Shown: piece after piece, positions 1 through 10,494 of the stretch | How the letters are laid out: each line of letters begins with the position of its first letter | Numbering within the stretch: position 1 is the stretch's first letter | Assembly (NCBI RefSeq): GCF_030063135.1 | Contig: NZ_JASISO010000047.1 | Location: forward strand, 1-64,000 | Direction: 5' to 3' | Length of the DNA stretch: 64,000 nt | From: Streptomyces sp. G-G2 | GTDB lineage: Bacteria; Actinomycetota; Actinomycetes; Streptomycetales; Streptomycetaceae | Program-made: the position numbers and the translations under genes | Notes under the pieces: generated by a model | What the model saw: only the letters and a program-made list of their open reading frames with translations | The model's database searches: none | What the model was told of the DNA's origin: nothing

Positions 1-400
1 GCGGGGGGGGGGGGGGGCGGGGCGGGGTGCCCCGGGGCCGGCCGGGGGCCGGCCCCCGGGGGCCGAAGGCGTCCCGGCTTCACTGCGGTTGGCGGGTTCG
101 CGGAGCGGGCCCGCCGGGCGGTGAGCGGAGCGAACCCGCTCCGCTCACGCGGAGCGGGAGCGGAGGGAGGGGCGGAGCGGGTCCCCCAGGGCTCCGCCCT
201 GGACAGCGAGCGGTCGGGGCTCCGCCCCTCCCTCCGCTCCCGCTCCGCGTGAGCGGAGCGGTTTACTCCGCTCACCGCCCGGCGGGCCCGCTTCGCGAAC
301 CCGCCAACCGCAGTGAAGCCGGGGGGCCTTCGGCCCCCCGGGGGCCGGCCTCCGGCCGACCCGTGGCCTCCGCTCCGCTTCAGCCACCGCCCGCGCTCCG
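1..400. repeat. Telomere-like terminal palindrome
   Basis: The window opens with a run of 15 G at 3-17. Bases 39-178 and 219-358 form an inverted repeat with arms of about 140 bp and few mismatches around a 40-nt loop, and the loop carries its own small hairpin at 188-200 (AGGGCTCCGCCCT). Streptomyces linear replicons end in palindrome-rich telomeres whose 3' overhang folds and is capped by a terminal protein. The tap and tpg genes at 53-56 kb make that reading likely. The sequence is not the archetypal chromosomal telomere as I remember it, so this would be a variant type. Whether base 1 is the true DNA end cannot be seen; a large internal inverted repeat is the alternative. Confidence 0.65.
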
Positions 401-863
401 CACGGGCGTAGACCAGGCAGGCAGTAGACCAACCATCAGGCCGGATGAGGGTGAGGCGTAAGCGGCAGCAAGAGGAGAGGGGGTGACGGGCCGTTGGGGA
501 AGGAGCAGGAACATGGGGCCAGCCTTCCAGAGGAAAGGGCCGGATTGAGAGGTCGTCAGGGGCCTTGCTTGGCTTGCAATAAGACCAGAGTAACAGCTTT
601 ACGCCACGTTAGAGGGAATCTCGGCAATCCGTGTGCGTCTTTTTGGGTGTGGAGATAGACTCTGGACTCAGAGCACACCAGCTGGGGGTGCTCTGGAAGC
701 TTATCGAGATCCGCTGTACGGCCTCGCTGATGCTCCGGCGAGTCAAGCCAACCAGACATCAGCGCCAGTCCAAATCGTAGACCTCGCACAGAATCTAAGT
801 GCAGGTTTCCCGCTCTTCGCCGCTCGGATCGACCGGATGGCACCCAGGAGGAAGCAGGCGGAT
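401..863. other. Non-coding stretch before the first gene
   Basis: No convincing gene lies here. From about 550 the base composition becomes clearly less GC-rich than the genes, as expected for a promoter region. An open frame continues upstream of the helicase start, but its codon use does not look like Streptomyces coding DNA. Confidence 0.5.
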
Positions 864-3392
864 ATGTCGACCATAAACCGCACTGACCACCGCGAAACCG
901 CCCAGCGAGAGGCCATTGACACGGTCCTCGCTGCCCTCGAATTGCCTGCAAGATCACTTGTGCCCGAACGAGGGCTTCGAACGCAAGTGATCATGGCGAC
1001 CGGGTCCGGGAAAACCCGGGTGGCGGTCCGCAGCGCGGAGGAGCTCCACGCGGGCCGGGTGCTGGTCCTCGTACCGTCTCTGGACCTCCTGGCACAGACC
1101 GAGATCGCGTGGCGCGAGGGAGGCCGCCGGGGCCCGATGATCGGGGTGTCCTCCCTGCGGGGTGAGGATGTCTCCTTCCCCAACACCACGGACGTGGACG
1201 AGCTGGTGGAGTGGACTCGGGGCCTGGAGAAGGTCACCGTGTACGCCACGTACGCAAGCCTTGGACTGGGCACGCTGGAGCGGGCGCACGCCGGGGGCTT
1301 GGCGGCTTGGGACCTCATCGTCGTGGACGAAGCGCACCGCGTTTCGGGTCGGATCGGGAAGCCGTGGGCGGTCATCCACGACAACACCCGCATCCCCTCG
1401 CTGCGCCGGCTGTACATGACGGCCACGCCCCGGATGTGGCAGCTCGGAGACGAGGACGAGGCCGGCTCGCCGGGCGAGCTGGTCGCGAGCATGGATGACG
1501 ACCCGGACGGCCCGTTCGGCAGCAGGTGCTTCACCTTGTCGCTCTCGGAAGCCATCGACCGGGGCATCTGCGCCCCCTACCAGGTCGTATGCGTGGACGT
1601 CACCGACACCCAGCTCCAGGCCGCGCAGCTCCTGGGCGCGGAGGGCCGCTCGGCCGAGGTCCGCGGGGCGCGGCTCGCCGCTCTGCAGACCGCGCTGGTG
1701 AAGGCGTCGGCGGAGGAGGGCTTCCGCAGGACGCTGGTCTTCCACCACGTGGTGAAAGAGGCCGAAGCGTTCGCGGCCGGCCTGACCGACGTCGCTGCCC
1801 AGTTGCACGCCAGCGACCGCGAGCTCTACCCGAAGACGGTGTGGGCGGACTGGCTGTGCGGGGAACACAAGCCGCTCCACCGCCGTCGGGTCCTCGCCGA
1901 GTTCGCCGAGGGGATCGCCACGGACGGCAGCGTCGTGGAGAAGGGCTACCTGGGGTCGGTGAAGGTCCTCGGGGAAGGCGTCGACACCAAGAACTGCGAC
2001 TCCGTCTACTGGGCCGACGTGCGCGGCTCCATGCCCGACCTCGTCCAGGCCGTGGGGCGGGCCCTGCGGATGCAGCCCGGCGAAGGGAAGGTCGCCTCAC
2101 TGGTGGTGCCGATCCTGCTCGGCCCCGGCGAGACGGCGGACAACATGCTCACCAGCCGGGCGTACGGCGGGCTCGCCAAGCTCCTCGAAGCACTCCGCGC
2201 GCACGACGCACGGATCGTGGAGACCCTCGCGGAGCAGCAGGCCCCGAGCCGCTACAAGCCCGTCAGCGAGGACGGCAGCCGTACGAGCGGCAACGGGACC
2301 GGCGGCGGCTCCGGAGGCGTCAGCGCGCCCGCCAAGGCCCTGCTGAAGTTCTCCACGCCCCGGGACCCGGCCGCGCTCGCCGCGTTCATCAACCTGCGGG
2401 TCCTCAACCCGGAACACGAGCACTGGCGGCGCGGGGTGGAAGCCGCCGTCATCTACGCCCGCGCCCACGGCGACCTGCGCGTCCCGTTCACCTTCCGCGT
2501 CCCGGCCGCCGACGACGCGAAAAGGGCGGGGTGGCCAGCCTCACTGGCGAACTTCCCGCTCGGGCAGTGGACCGCCGACGCCCGCCGCTTCTACAGCCGC
2601 GGCGACATGGACGAAGAGCGCGTCGTCCAGCTGGAGAAGCTCGGCATGGTCTGGTCTCACTTCGACGTCGCATGGGCGGAGGGCCTGTCGGCCGCGCGCG
2701 GGTGGGCGGCCGAGCACGGGCACCTCCTGGCGCCGTTGGACGCCGCCTTCCAGGGCGCGGCAGTGGGGATCTGGCTGAAGAACGCCCGGGTCGCTGCGCG
2801 GAAGGCGCAGGAGATCGAGCAGCGGCGTGCCGAGGGCCTGCCGGTGGAGTCGTCGGCGGGGGCGATGACGCGGGAGCGGCGCGAGCAGCTGGAGGAGATC
2901 GACCCGTCCTGGTGCCCGGCGTGGCCGGTGACGTGGCAGCGCTGCTTCCACCTCGTCCGGCAGCACCTGGACGCCGGCCAGGCGCTGCCCACCGTGGCGG
3001 GCGAGGTCGTGCGCCAGGGCGAGGACCTCGGCCGGTGGGTTACGTCCGTCCGGTACGGGTGGGATCAGCTCACTGGGGTCCAGCAGTGGATGTGCGAGCA
3101 GATCCTCGGCATCGAGCCCGCCACCGAGGACGAGAAGCCGAAGCCGCGCACCAGCCAGACAGACAAGTGGGCGATGCACCTCGCCGCCGCTGAGCAGTTC
3201 TTCGCGCGCGAGGGGCACCTGACGGTGCCGCGCAAGCACGTCGAGACCATCGCCATCGGCGGTGTCGGCCAGGCGCAGCGGGACGTGCCGCTGAAGCTCG
3301 GGACGTGGGTCGACAACCAACGCCGCCGGGCCGCCACCCTGACACCGGAACGAGTGGAGGAACTGTCCAAGGTCGGGATGAGGTGGGCGTGA
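864..3392 (+). CDS. DEAD/DEAH-box helicase with helicase-associated (HA) repeats, TtrA-like
   Basis: Predicted superfamily 2 helicase of 842 residues. Walker A is ATGSGKT at residues 45-51, the Walker B box is VVDEAH near 155, and TATPR follows as motif III. The C-terminal half holds several repeats of the helicase-associated type, each built around a Trp and a GxW or GTWV turn and ending in the last residues GMRWA. Genes of this architecture sit next to the telomeres of many Streptomyces chromosomes and linear plasmids, where the family (TtrA) has been linked to conjugal transfer of the linear ends. Its position here, first gene from the terminal palindrome, fits. ATG 864 was chosen because AGGAGGA lies at 846-852 and the DNA upstream does not look coding; ATG 837 is the alternative. 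The stop overlaps the next ATG (TGATG). Confidence 0.85.
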   Translation: MSTINRTDHRETAQREAIDTVLAALELPARSLVPERGLRTQVIMATGSGKTRVAVRSAEELHAGRVLVLVPSLDLLAQTEIAWREGGRRGPMIGVSSLRGEDVSFPNTTDVDELVEWTRGLEKVTVYATYASLGLGTLERAHAGGLAAWDLIVVDEAHRVSGRIGKPWAVIHDNTRIPSLRRLYMTATPRMWQLGDEDEAGSPGELVASMDDDPDGPFGSRCFTLSLSEAIDRGICAPYQVVCVDVTDTQLQAAQLLGAEGRSAEVRGARLAALQTALVKASAEEGFRRTLVFHHVVKEAEAFAAGLTDVAAQLHASDRELYPKTVWADWLCGEHKPLHRRRVLAEFAEGIATDGSVVEKGYLGSVKVLGEGVDTKNCDSVYWADVRGSMPDLVQAVGRALRMQPGEGKVASLVVPILLGPGETADNMLTSRAYGGLAKLLEALRAHDARIVETLAEQQAPSRYKPVSEDGSRTSGNGTGGGSGGVSAPAKALLKFSTPRDPAALAAFINLRVLNPEHEHWRRGVEAAVIYARAHGDLRVPFTFRVPAADDAKRAGWPASLANFPLGQWTADARRFYSRGDMDEERVVQLEKLGMVWSHFDVAWAEGLSAARGWAAEHGHLLAPLDAAFQGAAVGIWLKNARVAARKAQEIEQRRAEGLPVESSAGAMTRERREQLEEIDPSWCPAWPVTWQRCFHLVRQHLDAGQALPTVAGEVVRQGEDLGRWVTSVRYGWDQLTGVQQWMCEQILGIEPATEDEKPKPRTSQTDKWAMHLAAAEQFFAREGHLTVPRKHVETIAIGGVGQAQRDVPLKLGTWVDNQRRRAATLTPERVEELSKVGMRWA

Positions 3393-3817
3393 TGGGCGAA
3401 CCGGCCCCGGCCCCGGCACTGGACGCGACGGAGGTCCTGGCGGCGGCGCAGCGGTGCACGTGGGCCTTGGCCGACCCGGGCGACTTCCTCAGCTCCGAGG
3501 CGTCGGAGGAGATCCTGACCGTGGCACTCAGCGCCGTACGCGAGGACGAGCGGGCCGGGTACGCGCAGCGCCTGGAGGCGTTCGCCGACCGGCACCGGGG
3601 GCGCCTGGAGGAGCTGCTGCGCGCGTACGGGCCCGGTAGTAAGCCCGCCTCGCACGGCCGGTACATGCTGGCCGGCCAGCCCGAGAGCCTGATCGTCTGC
3701 GAGCGCATGGAGACCGCCCCGTTCCTCCTCCGTGCCCGATGGGACGCGTCGCTGGAGGAGCTTCTGCTGGACGACCTCGAGTTCGCGTGGGGGCCGGCCA
3801 CCCGCCTCAGCCGGTGA
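3392..3817 (+). CDS. Hypothetical protein coupled to the helicase
   Basis: A 141-residue acidic, probably all-helical protein that I do not recognise. Its ATG shares one base with the helicase stop (TGATG), so the two are translationally coupled and likely act together. It has no signal peptide, membrane segment or Cys motif. A strong hairpin terminator follows within 20 bases, which ends this two-gene operon. Confidence 0.75.
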   Translation: MGEPAPAPALDATEVLAAAQRCTWALADPGDFLSSEASEEILTVALSAVREDERAGYAQRLEAFADRHRGRLEELLRAYGPGSKPASHGRYMLAGQPESLIVCERMETAPFLLRARWDASLEELLLDDLEFAWGPATRLSR

Positions 3818-3833
3818 ACCTCTGGAGCAGACG

Positions 3834-3871
3834 GCGACGGGCCGCACGGAGTCTTCCGTGCGGCCCGTCGC
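3834..3871 (+). terminator. Hairpin terminator after the helicase operon
   Basis: Perfect 16-bp arms (GCGACGGGCCGCACGG and its complement) around a 6-nt loop. A near-identical copy of the central 36 bases occurs at 7713-7748. Confidence 0.8.
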
Positions 3872-3881
3872 TGTACCCGGG

Positions 3882-4157
3882 TCAGGGTGTGTCGCCGGAC
3901 CAGTCCCAGCGGTTCCGCTCGCCCGGGCGCGGGTCGTACAGGGCGCGGCCGCCGGGGCCGAACTGCCCGATCTCGGTCATCAGCGCGACGCCGGTCTGGA
4001 TCTCGTCCGCTGTCCAGCCGGTGATGTCGAGGAGCAGGCCGTCCAGCGGGCCGCCGACCAGTTCGGCGTAGGTGCGGCCGGGCTTGGGGCCGGGCCGGGG
4101 ATGGTCGTGGTCCTCGCCGTAGATCCGGCCGCGCAACAACTCCTCATCCCTGTCCAT
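3882..4157 (-). CDS. Small hypothetical protein
   Basis: A 91-residue acidic protein with no recognised domain. It contains the stretch GGPLDGLLLDITGW, and 'GGPLDG' is a turn seen in several small actinomycete proteins of unknown role. It converges on the helicase operon across the terminator at 3834-3871. The coding call rests on codon bias and a sensible composition; function is unknown. Confidence 0.6.
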   Translation of the reverse strand: MDRDEELLRGRIYGEDHDHPRPGPKPGRTYAELVGGPLDGLLLDITGWTADEIQTGVALMTEIGQFGPGGRALYDPRPGERNRWDWSGDTP

Positions 4158-4303
4158 GCGTCCCAGCTGCTACCGACAGCGAGGCGCCCTGCGGTCGTAC
4201 GGCCGGTACTGCTTCAGACGCTGGGGGGGTGACTTGTCTCGCGAGGCTTCTCACCCGCCTTTTCCCTCCACCTTGCGAACCGGTGGTCTTTAGCCTGGGA
4301 AGC

Positions 4304-5212
4304 ATGCCGCAGCCCGAGTTCCGTGCAGACGACTATGTCAATCCCGAGGCCCCCGAGGACGAGCGCCGTCTCAGGCCGGACCACCCTCGTGTCCGTGACC
4401 ACTCCTACGACTGTTCGCGCAGCACTCAGGAGGTGGACCTGTGGAAGGCATCGCTCGTCTCCACCGTGATGGAGCCCTGGGATGCCTACCCAGACCGGGG
4501 AGACGTCCCCGAGGACGCGGTCCCCGGCCCCTCGCTCACTCTGTTCGTCAAGGAACGGGGTCGCGGGCCTGGTTACGTCGCGGATTTCCTCTACGAGGCA
4601 GCTGACCTTCCGGTCACCGTGCACGGCATCCTGGCCAACCAGGGAGCCGGCCTCGGGCTGATCGAACTCGAGCTCTGGCGCCCGGACTGGGGGTACTGGG
4701 ACGACTTCGGAGACTTCGTCGGTCCCCCCGAGGAGGATGCGCCGTTGCCCGTGTCCGCACCGATCACAAGCGATGTGCTGCGACGCATCCCGCTGGGCCA
4801 GATCATCGCCCGTGCCCAGGCCGAGCTCGCCGACCAATCCTGGAAAGAGGAAGGCATCACCGTCTTCGGTCGTCCGCGGGCGGCAGGACCAGAAATCGCT
4901 GCAGCGTCCCTCCAAGCTCTGGAGAATGCGAACGCACTGGCACAGCCCGCGCAGCGAGGGCGGCCGCCGCTCGAGGAAGAACTCCTTCACCGCGTGGCCC
5001 ACGCCTATCTGCGTGAAGCCATCAACGGCCCCGGCCTCCACCGGCGCCTGGCCCACCTGTTCGACCGCCCTGAACCGACCATCAAGGACTGGATCAAAGC
5101 AGCCCGCGAGCGCGGCTACCTCTCCCCCGCCGTCCCAGGCCGCCGGGCCGCCGGCCCAGGCCCGCTCCTCAGTCCCCTTGCTGAGGAGAGCCCGCGTCCT
5201 CCGTCAGCTTGA
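4304..5212 (+). CDS. Hypothetical protein with C-terminal winged-helix-like segment
   Basis: A 302-residue protein. The first 200 residues are acidic and of unknown fold. The segment near residues 240-275 (LAHLFDRPEPTIKDWIKAARERGYL) reads as a helix-turn-helix of the kind used by actinomycete proteins to sense or bind DNA. A proline- and glycine-rich tail follows. ATG 4304 was chosen because coding-like composition begins there; no strong Shine-Dalgarno sequence is visible and the transcript may be leaderless. DNA binding is inference. Confidence 0.65.
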   Translation: MPQPEFRADDYVNPEAPEDERRLRPDHPRVRDHSYDCSRSTQEVDLWKASLVSTVMEPWDAYPDRGDVPEDAVPGPSLTLFVKERGRGPGYVADFLYEAADLPVTVHGILANQGAGLGLIELELWRPDWGYWDDFGDFVGPPEEDAPLPVSAPITSDVLRRIPLGQIIARAQAELADQSWKEEGITVFGRPRAAGPEIAAASLQALENANALAQPAQRGRPPLEEELLHRVAHAYLREAINGPGLHRRLAHLFDRPEPTIKDWIKAARERGYLSPAVPGRRAAGPGPLLSPLAEESPRPPSA

Positions 5213-5276
5213 GCTCGGCAACCGACACCGCAACGGGTCCCAGCCGTAAGGCGCCAGGACCCCCGCGGCGCAGGCG

Positions 5277-5747
5277 CTAGGTGGTCAGGAAGGCGTCCAC
5301 TTCGTTCTTCATACGGGGCTCGACGTCTTCCAACCGTTCGTTGATCCAGGCTGCGACCTCCAACGGTGCAGCCTTCGACTCAACCCACTCCTGGAGCGCC
5401 TCGGCTAGGGAGTCGGGCAGTCCAGGGATCGAATCGACTTCGGGGAGCCCCGTCTCCTCCGAGAGGTTGTCCACCAAGATCCAGCAATTGTCCGGATCAG
5501 CCTTCGCCACGGCAGCAGAGTAGCCCTCGTAGTCGTCGCAGCCCGAGGCCAGCACGGCGCCCGTGCGCCAGTCGTTGATGGCCCAGGACGCGCGGCCGGC
5601 ATCGTCGTAAGAGCCCGTCTGCCCTCCATCGATGAGGCGGTGCCCTGCGGCTTCCACTTCCGCGACCTTCTGGGCGAACTGCTCCTGCACGCGCTCGTTG
5701 GCATCGAGCCACTTACGGATGTAGCGCCTTGTCAGGTCGTCAGACAC
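5277..5747 (-). CDS. Hypothetical protein
   Basis: A 156-residue, strongly acidic soluble protein. I see no family signature. The GTG start at 5747 is preceded by GGAG with good spacing, whereas the longer upstream frame has poor codon use. It faces the repeat block at 5.9-6.2 kb, which lies in its upstream region and could control it. Confidence 0.65.
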   Translation of the reverse strand: MSDDLTRRYIRKWLDANERVQEQFAQKVAEVEAAGHRLIDGGQTGSYDDAGRASWAINDWRTGAVLASGCDDYEGYSAAVAKADPDNCWILVDNLSEETGLPEVDSIPGLPDSLAEALQEWVESKAAPLEVAAWINERLEDVEPRMKNEVDAFLTT

Positions 5748-6443
5748 CGTTCTTACTCCAGAGCAGTAGGAGTTGGTCCGCGCGAACAACCGGCAGAGTT
5801 CATCGTCCCTCGGACGCCGCCTGGCCACGCCAGGTAGCAGTATGGCGGCTCACTCGATGAGGCGGGCCCTGCTTGAGGAAGCCAGCGCCGTCGAGACAAG
5901 CTTGCCCAGGGTCGCCTTGGGCTTGCCCACGCCGTCGGCGGGAGGCTTACCCAGGCATCAGGGGGCTTGCCCGAGGCGGAAGCGGGCCCGCCAGACGCGG
6001 GCCTTCTCGGCGGTCGTGGCTGTCGGCCTCCTGGGCAAGCCTGCTCGCCGGTGAGCTTGCCCAGGGAAGCCTTGGGCTTGCCCGACCGGGTGACCGAGCA
6101 CGTGACCGGTCACCCGCGTCTGCGTGACCGATACGTCTCCCGCCATCGGCCAAACCACAGCTCAGCGCGTGACCGACCCGTGCAACTCCCCGTGGCAGAT
6201 CCGGTCACCCGAAGCTGGGCAGCTGATAGCCGGACGGGTACAAGGCCATCCAGCACATGCCCGGGCCGGTGAGATGTGGCCACAGCAGCTTGACGTCGCG
6301 GGCGACCCGTGGACCACCGTGTCCGGCCGACTCCGGTGTCGTTGTCCGTGGGCGTGCACGATCCGTCCCCCGCGGAGCGCGCTGAGAGGCCCCAGCCTCC
6401 CCCCGGCCAGGGGCCCCTCACACCCGTTCAAGCGGGCAGGACG
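5748..6443. other. Gene-free region carrying two families of short repeats
   Basis: About 700 bases without a credible gene. Its middle third is filled with the GCTTGCCC and GTGACCG repeats listed separately; the rest shows nothing I can assign. Confidence 0.6.
5900..6208. repeat. Block of GCTTGCCC and GTGACCG repeats
   Basis: GCTTGCCC or its complement occurs at 5900, 5921, 5965, 6033 (inverted), 6055 and 6076, with a one-base variant at 5945. Immediately after it, GTGACCG occurs at 6090, 6102, 6107 (inverted), 6124, 6169 and 6202 (inverted). More GCTTGCCC copies lie at about 6914, 7624, 7644, 7673 and 10062. Such clusters typify origins, partition sites or operator arrays; which one applies cannot be told from sequence. 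Confidence 0.7.
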
Positions 6444-6728
6444 TCAGGCGCAGACGAGCCGGTCGGTCACGAGCCACTCGACGCGCACCCCGCGCCGGAT
6501 CTGCTGGGCGATGCCGTAGACCTGGTCGGCGTGCGGCTGGCGCCTCGTGTAGCGACGCAGGGCGCGGCTAACCCCGTCGCGGAGCTCCGCGTCCGTCATC
6601 GTCTCCGGACGCTCCTGCAGTTCGTCCAGGAGCTGCCCGGCGCGGGCCGCACGGTCCAGCGCCGCATCGGCGAGCGGTCCTTCGGCGAAGCCGTTCCGTA
6701 CGCGCAGGCCGTCCTCGATGTACGTCAT
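6444..6728 (-). CDS. Small hypothetical protein
   Basis: A 94-residue helical protein without a recognised domain. A clear Shine-Dalgarno (AGAGGAAGAG) precedes the ATG at 6728, which supports the start. It is separated from the next minus-strand gene upstream by the hairpin at 6861-6897, so it is probably transcribed alone. Confidence 0.65.
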   Translation of the reverse strand: MTYIEDGLRVRNGFAEGPLADAALDRAARAGQLLDELQERPETMTDAELRDGVSRALRRYTRRQPHADQVYGIAQQIRRGVRVEWLVTDRLVCA

Positions 6729-6860
6729 GGTGCTCTTCCTCTCTGCCCGGGCGGGTGCCGTCTCCCGGATGGAGACGCGGTCACGGGACCGGGCGAGCGG
6801 GAACGTAGGGCACGGGCTTCGTTAGCGTCTCGTCCTCGCCGCCGGCCGGGCAGTGAAGCG

Positions 6861-6897
6861 CACCTCTTTCCCACGGCTACTGCGTGGGAAAGAGGTG
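6861..6897 (-). terminator. Hairpin terminator
   Basis: Perfect 15-bp arms (CACCTCTTTCCCACG) around a 7-nt loop. It lies about 160 bases past the end of the minus-strand gene at 7059-7577. Confidence 0.7.
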
Positions 6898-7058
6898 TCG
6901 TTTTCCGAAACAGGCTTGCCCACCGGGCCTGACCTGCATCAACGAGCGGTCACCGGTTTGGGAGGTTCACACCTCCGGTCACACTCCCGGTCCCCCGCTG
7001 AAAACAACCGTCCAGACAACGGTCCAGCCCCCTTGCGGTGCAACCCTGTCCGCGGCTC

Positions 7059-7577
7059 CTACAGGCCGCCGCGGTGCTCGTAGACCGTGACCCGCAGTTC
7101 ACTCATCGCCTCGGCCGCCGTCTCGGCATCCTTCCCCTGGTCTATGGCTTCCAAGGCTGCGGCCGCTGCCACCTGGACCTGGCGCGGCAGGCCCTCGTAC
7201 GCGGAGAGCTGGTAAGCGACCGTCCGGCGGGCCTCGCACTCAGCAGCGCTCACCCCGCCCTGCGCCAGGGGAAATCGTGCGGCCTGGTACATGTACAGAC
7301 CCGCCACCACGTTGCCGGTGTGAGCCTCCGCCTTCTCATCGCGCAGCCGGGATATCTCCCGGACGGGCCGAAGCAGCTCCTGAAAGAAGCCGACGACCTG
7401 CCGACGGGAGAGCAGCGCCCAGATCCCCGCCCCAAGACCGCCGGCCACAGCACCGACCACGGCCAGGATCCGCCCGGAGGACAGCGCCAGCCCGAGCGAG
7501 GCCCCGGCGAACGTCCCGGCCAGCGCCATCATGAACGTGATCATCAGGTGCAGGCGGACAGGCAACGGCGGCGTCAT
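7059..7577 (-). CDS. Membrane protein of unknown function
   Basis: A 172-residue protein with two adjacent N-terminal membrane segments (about residues 10-30 and 35-55) followed by a cytoplasmic helical region. ATG 7577 was chosen. An in-frame GTG at 7607 would add ten residues, and neither start has a strong ribosome site. No family is recognised. Confidence 0.6.
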   Translation of the reverse strand: MTPPLPVRLHLMITFMMALAGTFAGASLGLALSSGRILAVVGAVAGGLGAGIWALLSRRQVVGFFQELLRPVREISRLRDEKAEAHTGNVVAGLYMYQAARFPLAQGGVSAAECEARRTVAYQLSAYEGLPRQVQVAAAAALEAIDQGKDAETAAEAMSELRVTVYEHRGGL

Positions 7578-7712
7578 GCCCAGCAGTATGCACAACACCC
7601 CCGACACGGCGAGAGCAGCGGATGGGCAAGCCGGCTACGGCCTGGGCAAGCCGGCGGTCGGGGCTCCCTTTGGCTTGCCCGCGACGACGCGGGGCCTAGG
7701 CAGTGCTGTCGT

Positions 7713-7748
7713 CGACGGGCCGCACGGAGTCTTCCTTGCGGCCCGTCG
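7713..7748. terminator. Second copy of the 3.8-kb terminator hairpin
   Basis: Thirty-six bases that match the terminator centre at 3835-3870 except for one base in the right arm. No gene on the plus strand ends just upstream, so it looks like a duplicated remnant. Confidence 0.6.
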
Positions 7749-7939
7749 CGTGTGTCGCTTCTCGTCCTGGCCGCTGGCCAGACGGGGAGGCGCTCCAGCG
7801 CCGCAAGGTGACCGCAGCGGACGTCGGTACGGGTACGGACTTCTCCAGGACCCCTCCACAGGAAGTAGTCGGCGTGCCTGCGCCCCTTCCTTGGGCGTGT
7901 GAGCTGCCTGTTTGGTGTTCCTCGGCGTGAATGGAACAG

Positions 7940-8011
7940 GACCCGAAACGGGACGCGAAACGCGACCTCAAAGGGGACCCGGAACGGGACTCCGAAGAGG
8001 ACCCGAAACGG
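7940..8011. repeat. Six tandem 12-bp repeats, GACCCGAAACGG type
   Basis: Six abutting units: GACCCGAAACGG, GACGCGAAACGC, GACCTCAAAGGG, GACCCGGAACGG, GACTCCGAAGAG and GACCCGAAACGG, then a run of ten C at 8014-8023. Most units are imperfect palindromes. The 8-mer GACCCGGA in unit 4 equals, as I recall, the TraB recognition sequence of plasmid pSVH1. The array lies downstream of the replication-relaxation gene. Confidence 0.75.
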
Positions 8012-8085
8012 GACCCCCCCCCCGTCAGCCATGACCCCGCGCCCGGATCACGGTGGCGAACTACTCACGGGCGGGGCCAAGGACA

Positions 8086-9791
<1,706 letters not shown>

Positions 9792-9792
<1 letters not shown>

Positions 9793-10151
9793 CAGCTGTG
9801 CTCCCTCGTTGCTCGCGACCGGCCGCCGGCCAGCCGCTGCCGGCCGCGCCACGCCGGGGAAGGCGTCCGGGCCCCCCGGAACCCGATGCTCTCCTCCAAT
9901 ACGGACATCAGTAGGAGAGAAGAGGGTTGTGACGCTGCGGTTTTCACGCCGATTCGCGCGCTGACCAGCACGTTTCCCGCCCTGCCGGGGGTCAGGCACC
10001 CAAGGGGGTTCCAAAGGACGGACCGAAGTGCCCCCTCAAGGAGCTCCCTTCGGCTTGCCCAGCCGACGCTGGGGTTGTCCGCGCCCAGCTCGGCGTGCGG
10101 CCAGCCCGGCGGCAGTGGACCGCGTCCTGGACGGCTGTGGATGGTCGCCAT
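9792..10151 (-). CDS. Possible small protein upstream of the replication-relaxation gene
   Basis: ATG 10151 has an excellent Shine-Dalgarno (AAGGAGATA), and the frame ends exactly on the next gene start (TGATG), which argues for a coupled 119-residue gene. Against it, only the first third or so of the codons have the usual GC-rich third position; the remainder looks non-coding. It may be a short leader, a decayed gene or a real small protein. No family is recognised. Confidence 0.35.
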
Positions 10152-10494
10152 CGTCGTATCTCCTTCGCTTCCTTCACCGCCCCACGCAGGGGCCGTGGAA
10201 GGAGAGCGTGCAGAACGCCCCCTTGACCGCGGTCTAACGGTGGCTGGCAGCAAGGCAGGTCAAGGGGAAACGCGGTGTCCGCGTCCGTGCGGCGGCCCTG
10301 GTCAAGGGGGTCAGCGGCCGGGACCGCCATCGAGGGGGAGCCGGACAAGGGGGTCCGTTAGCCCCCCTTGTCCGCAGGGTTTGTCCGTTTCCACGGGGCG
10401 GAGAAATCTCCGGGCGCTGTCCACAGGCGGATTCGCCCACCCTCAGGGAAGCCGCCGTGATCGACACGGCGACCACCCTGTCGAGGAGACCTCT
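10152..10494. promoter_or_regulatory. Divergent promoter region with hairpins
   Basis: Contains a 12-bp-arm hairpin at 10342-10374 (CGGACAAGGGGG) and the 17-mer GTCAAGGGGAAACGCGG at 10259-10275. That 17-mer is repeated, with one change, as the right arm of the inverted repeat at 11209-11250. It lies between two divergently read genes. Confidence 0.5.

Noticed and set aside
1526..3193. Plus-strand frame of 555 codons inside the helicase gene
   Set aside because: Arg/Gly/Pro-rich shadow of the helicase, without motifs or a ribosome site.
7940..8011. CRISPR array
   Set aside because: Units abut without spacers and no cas gene is present.
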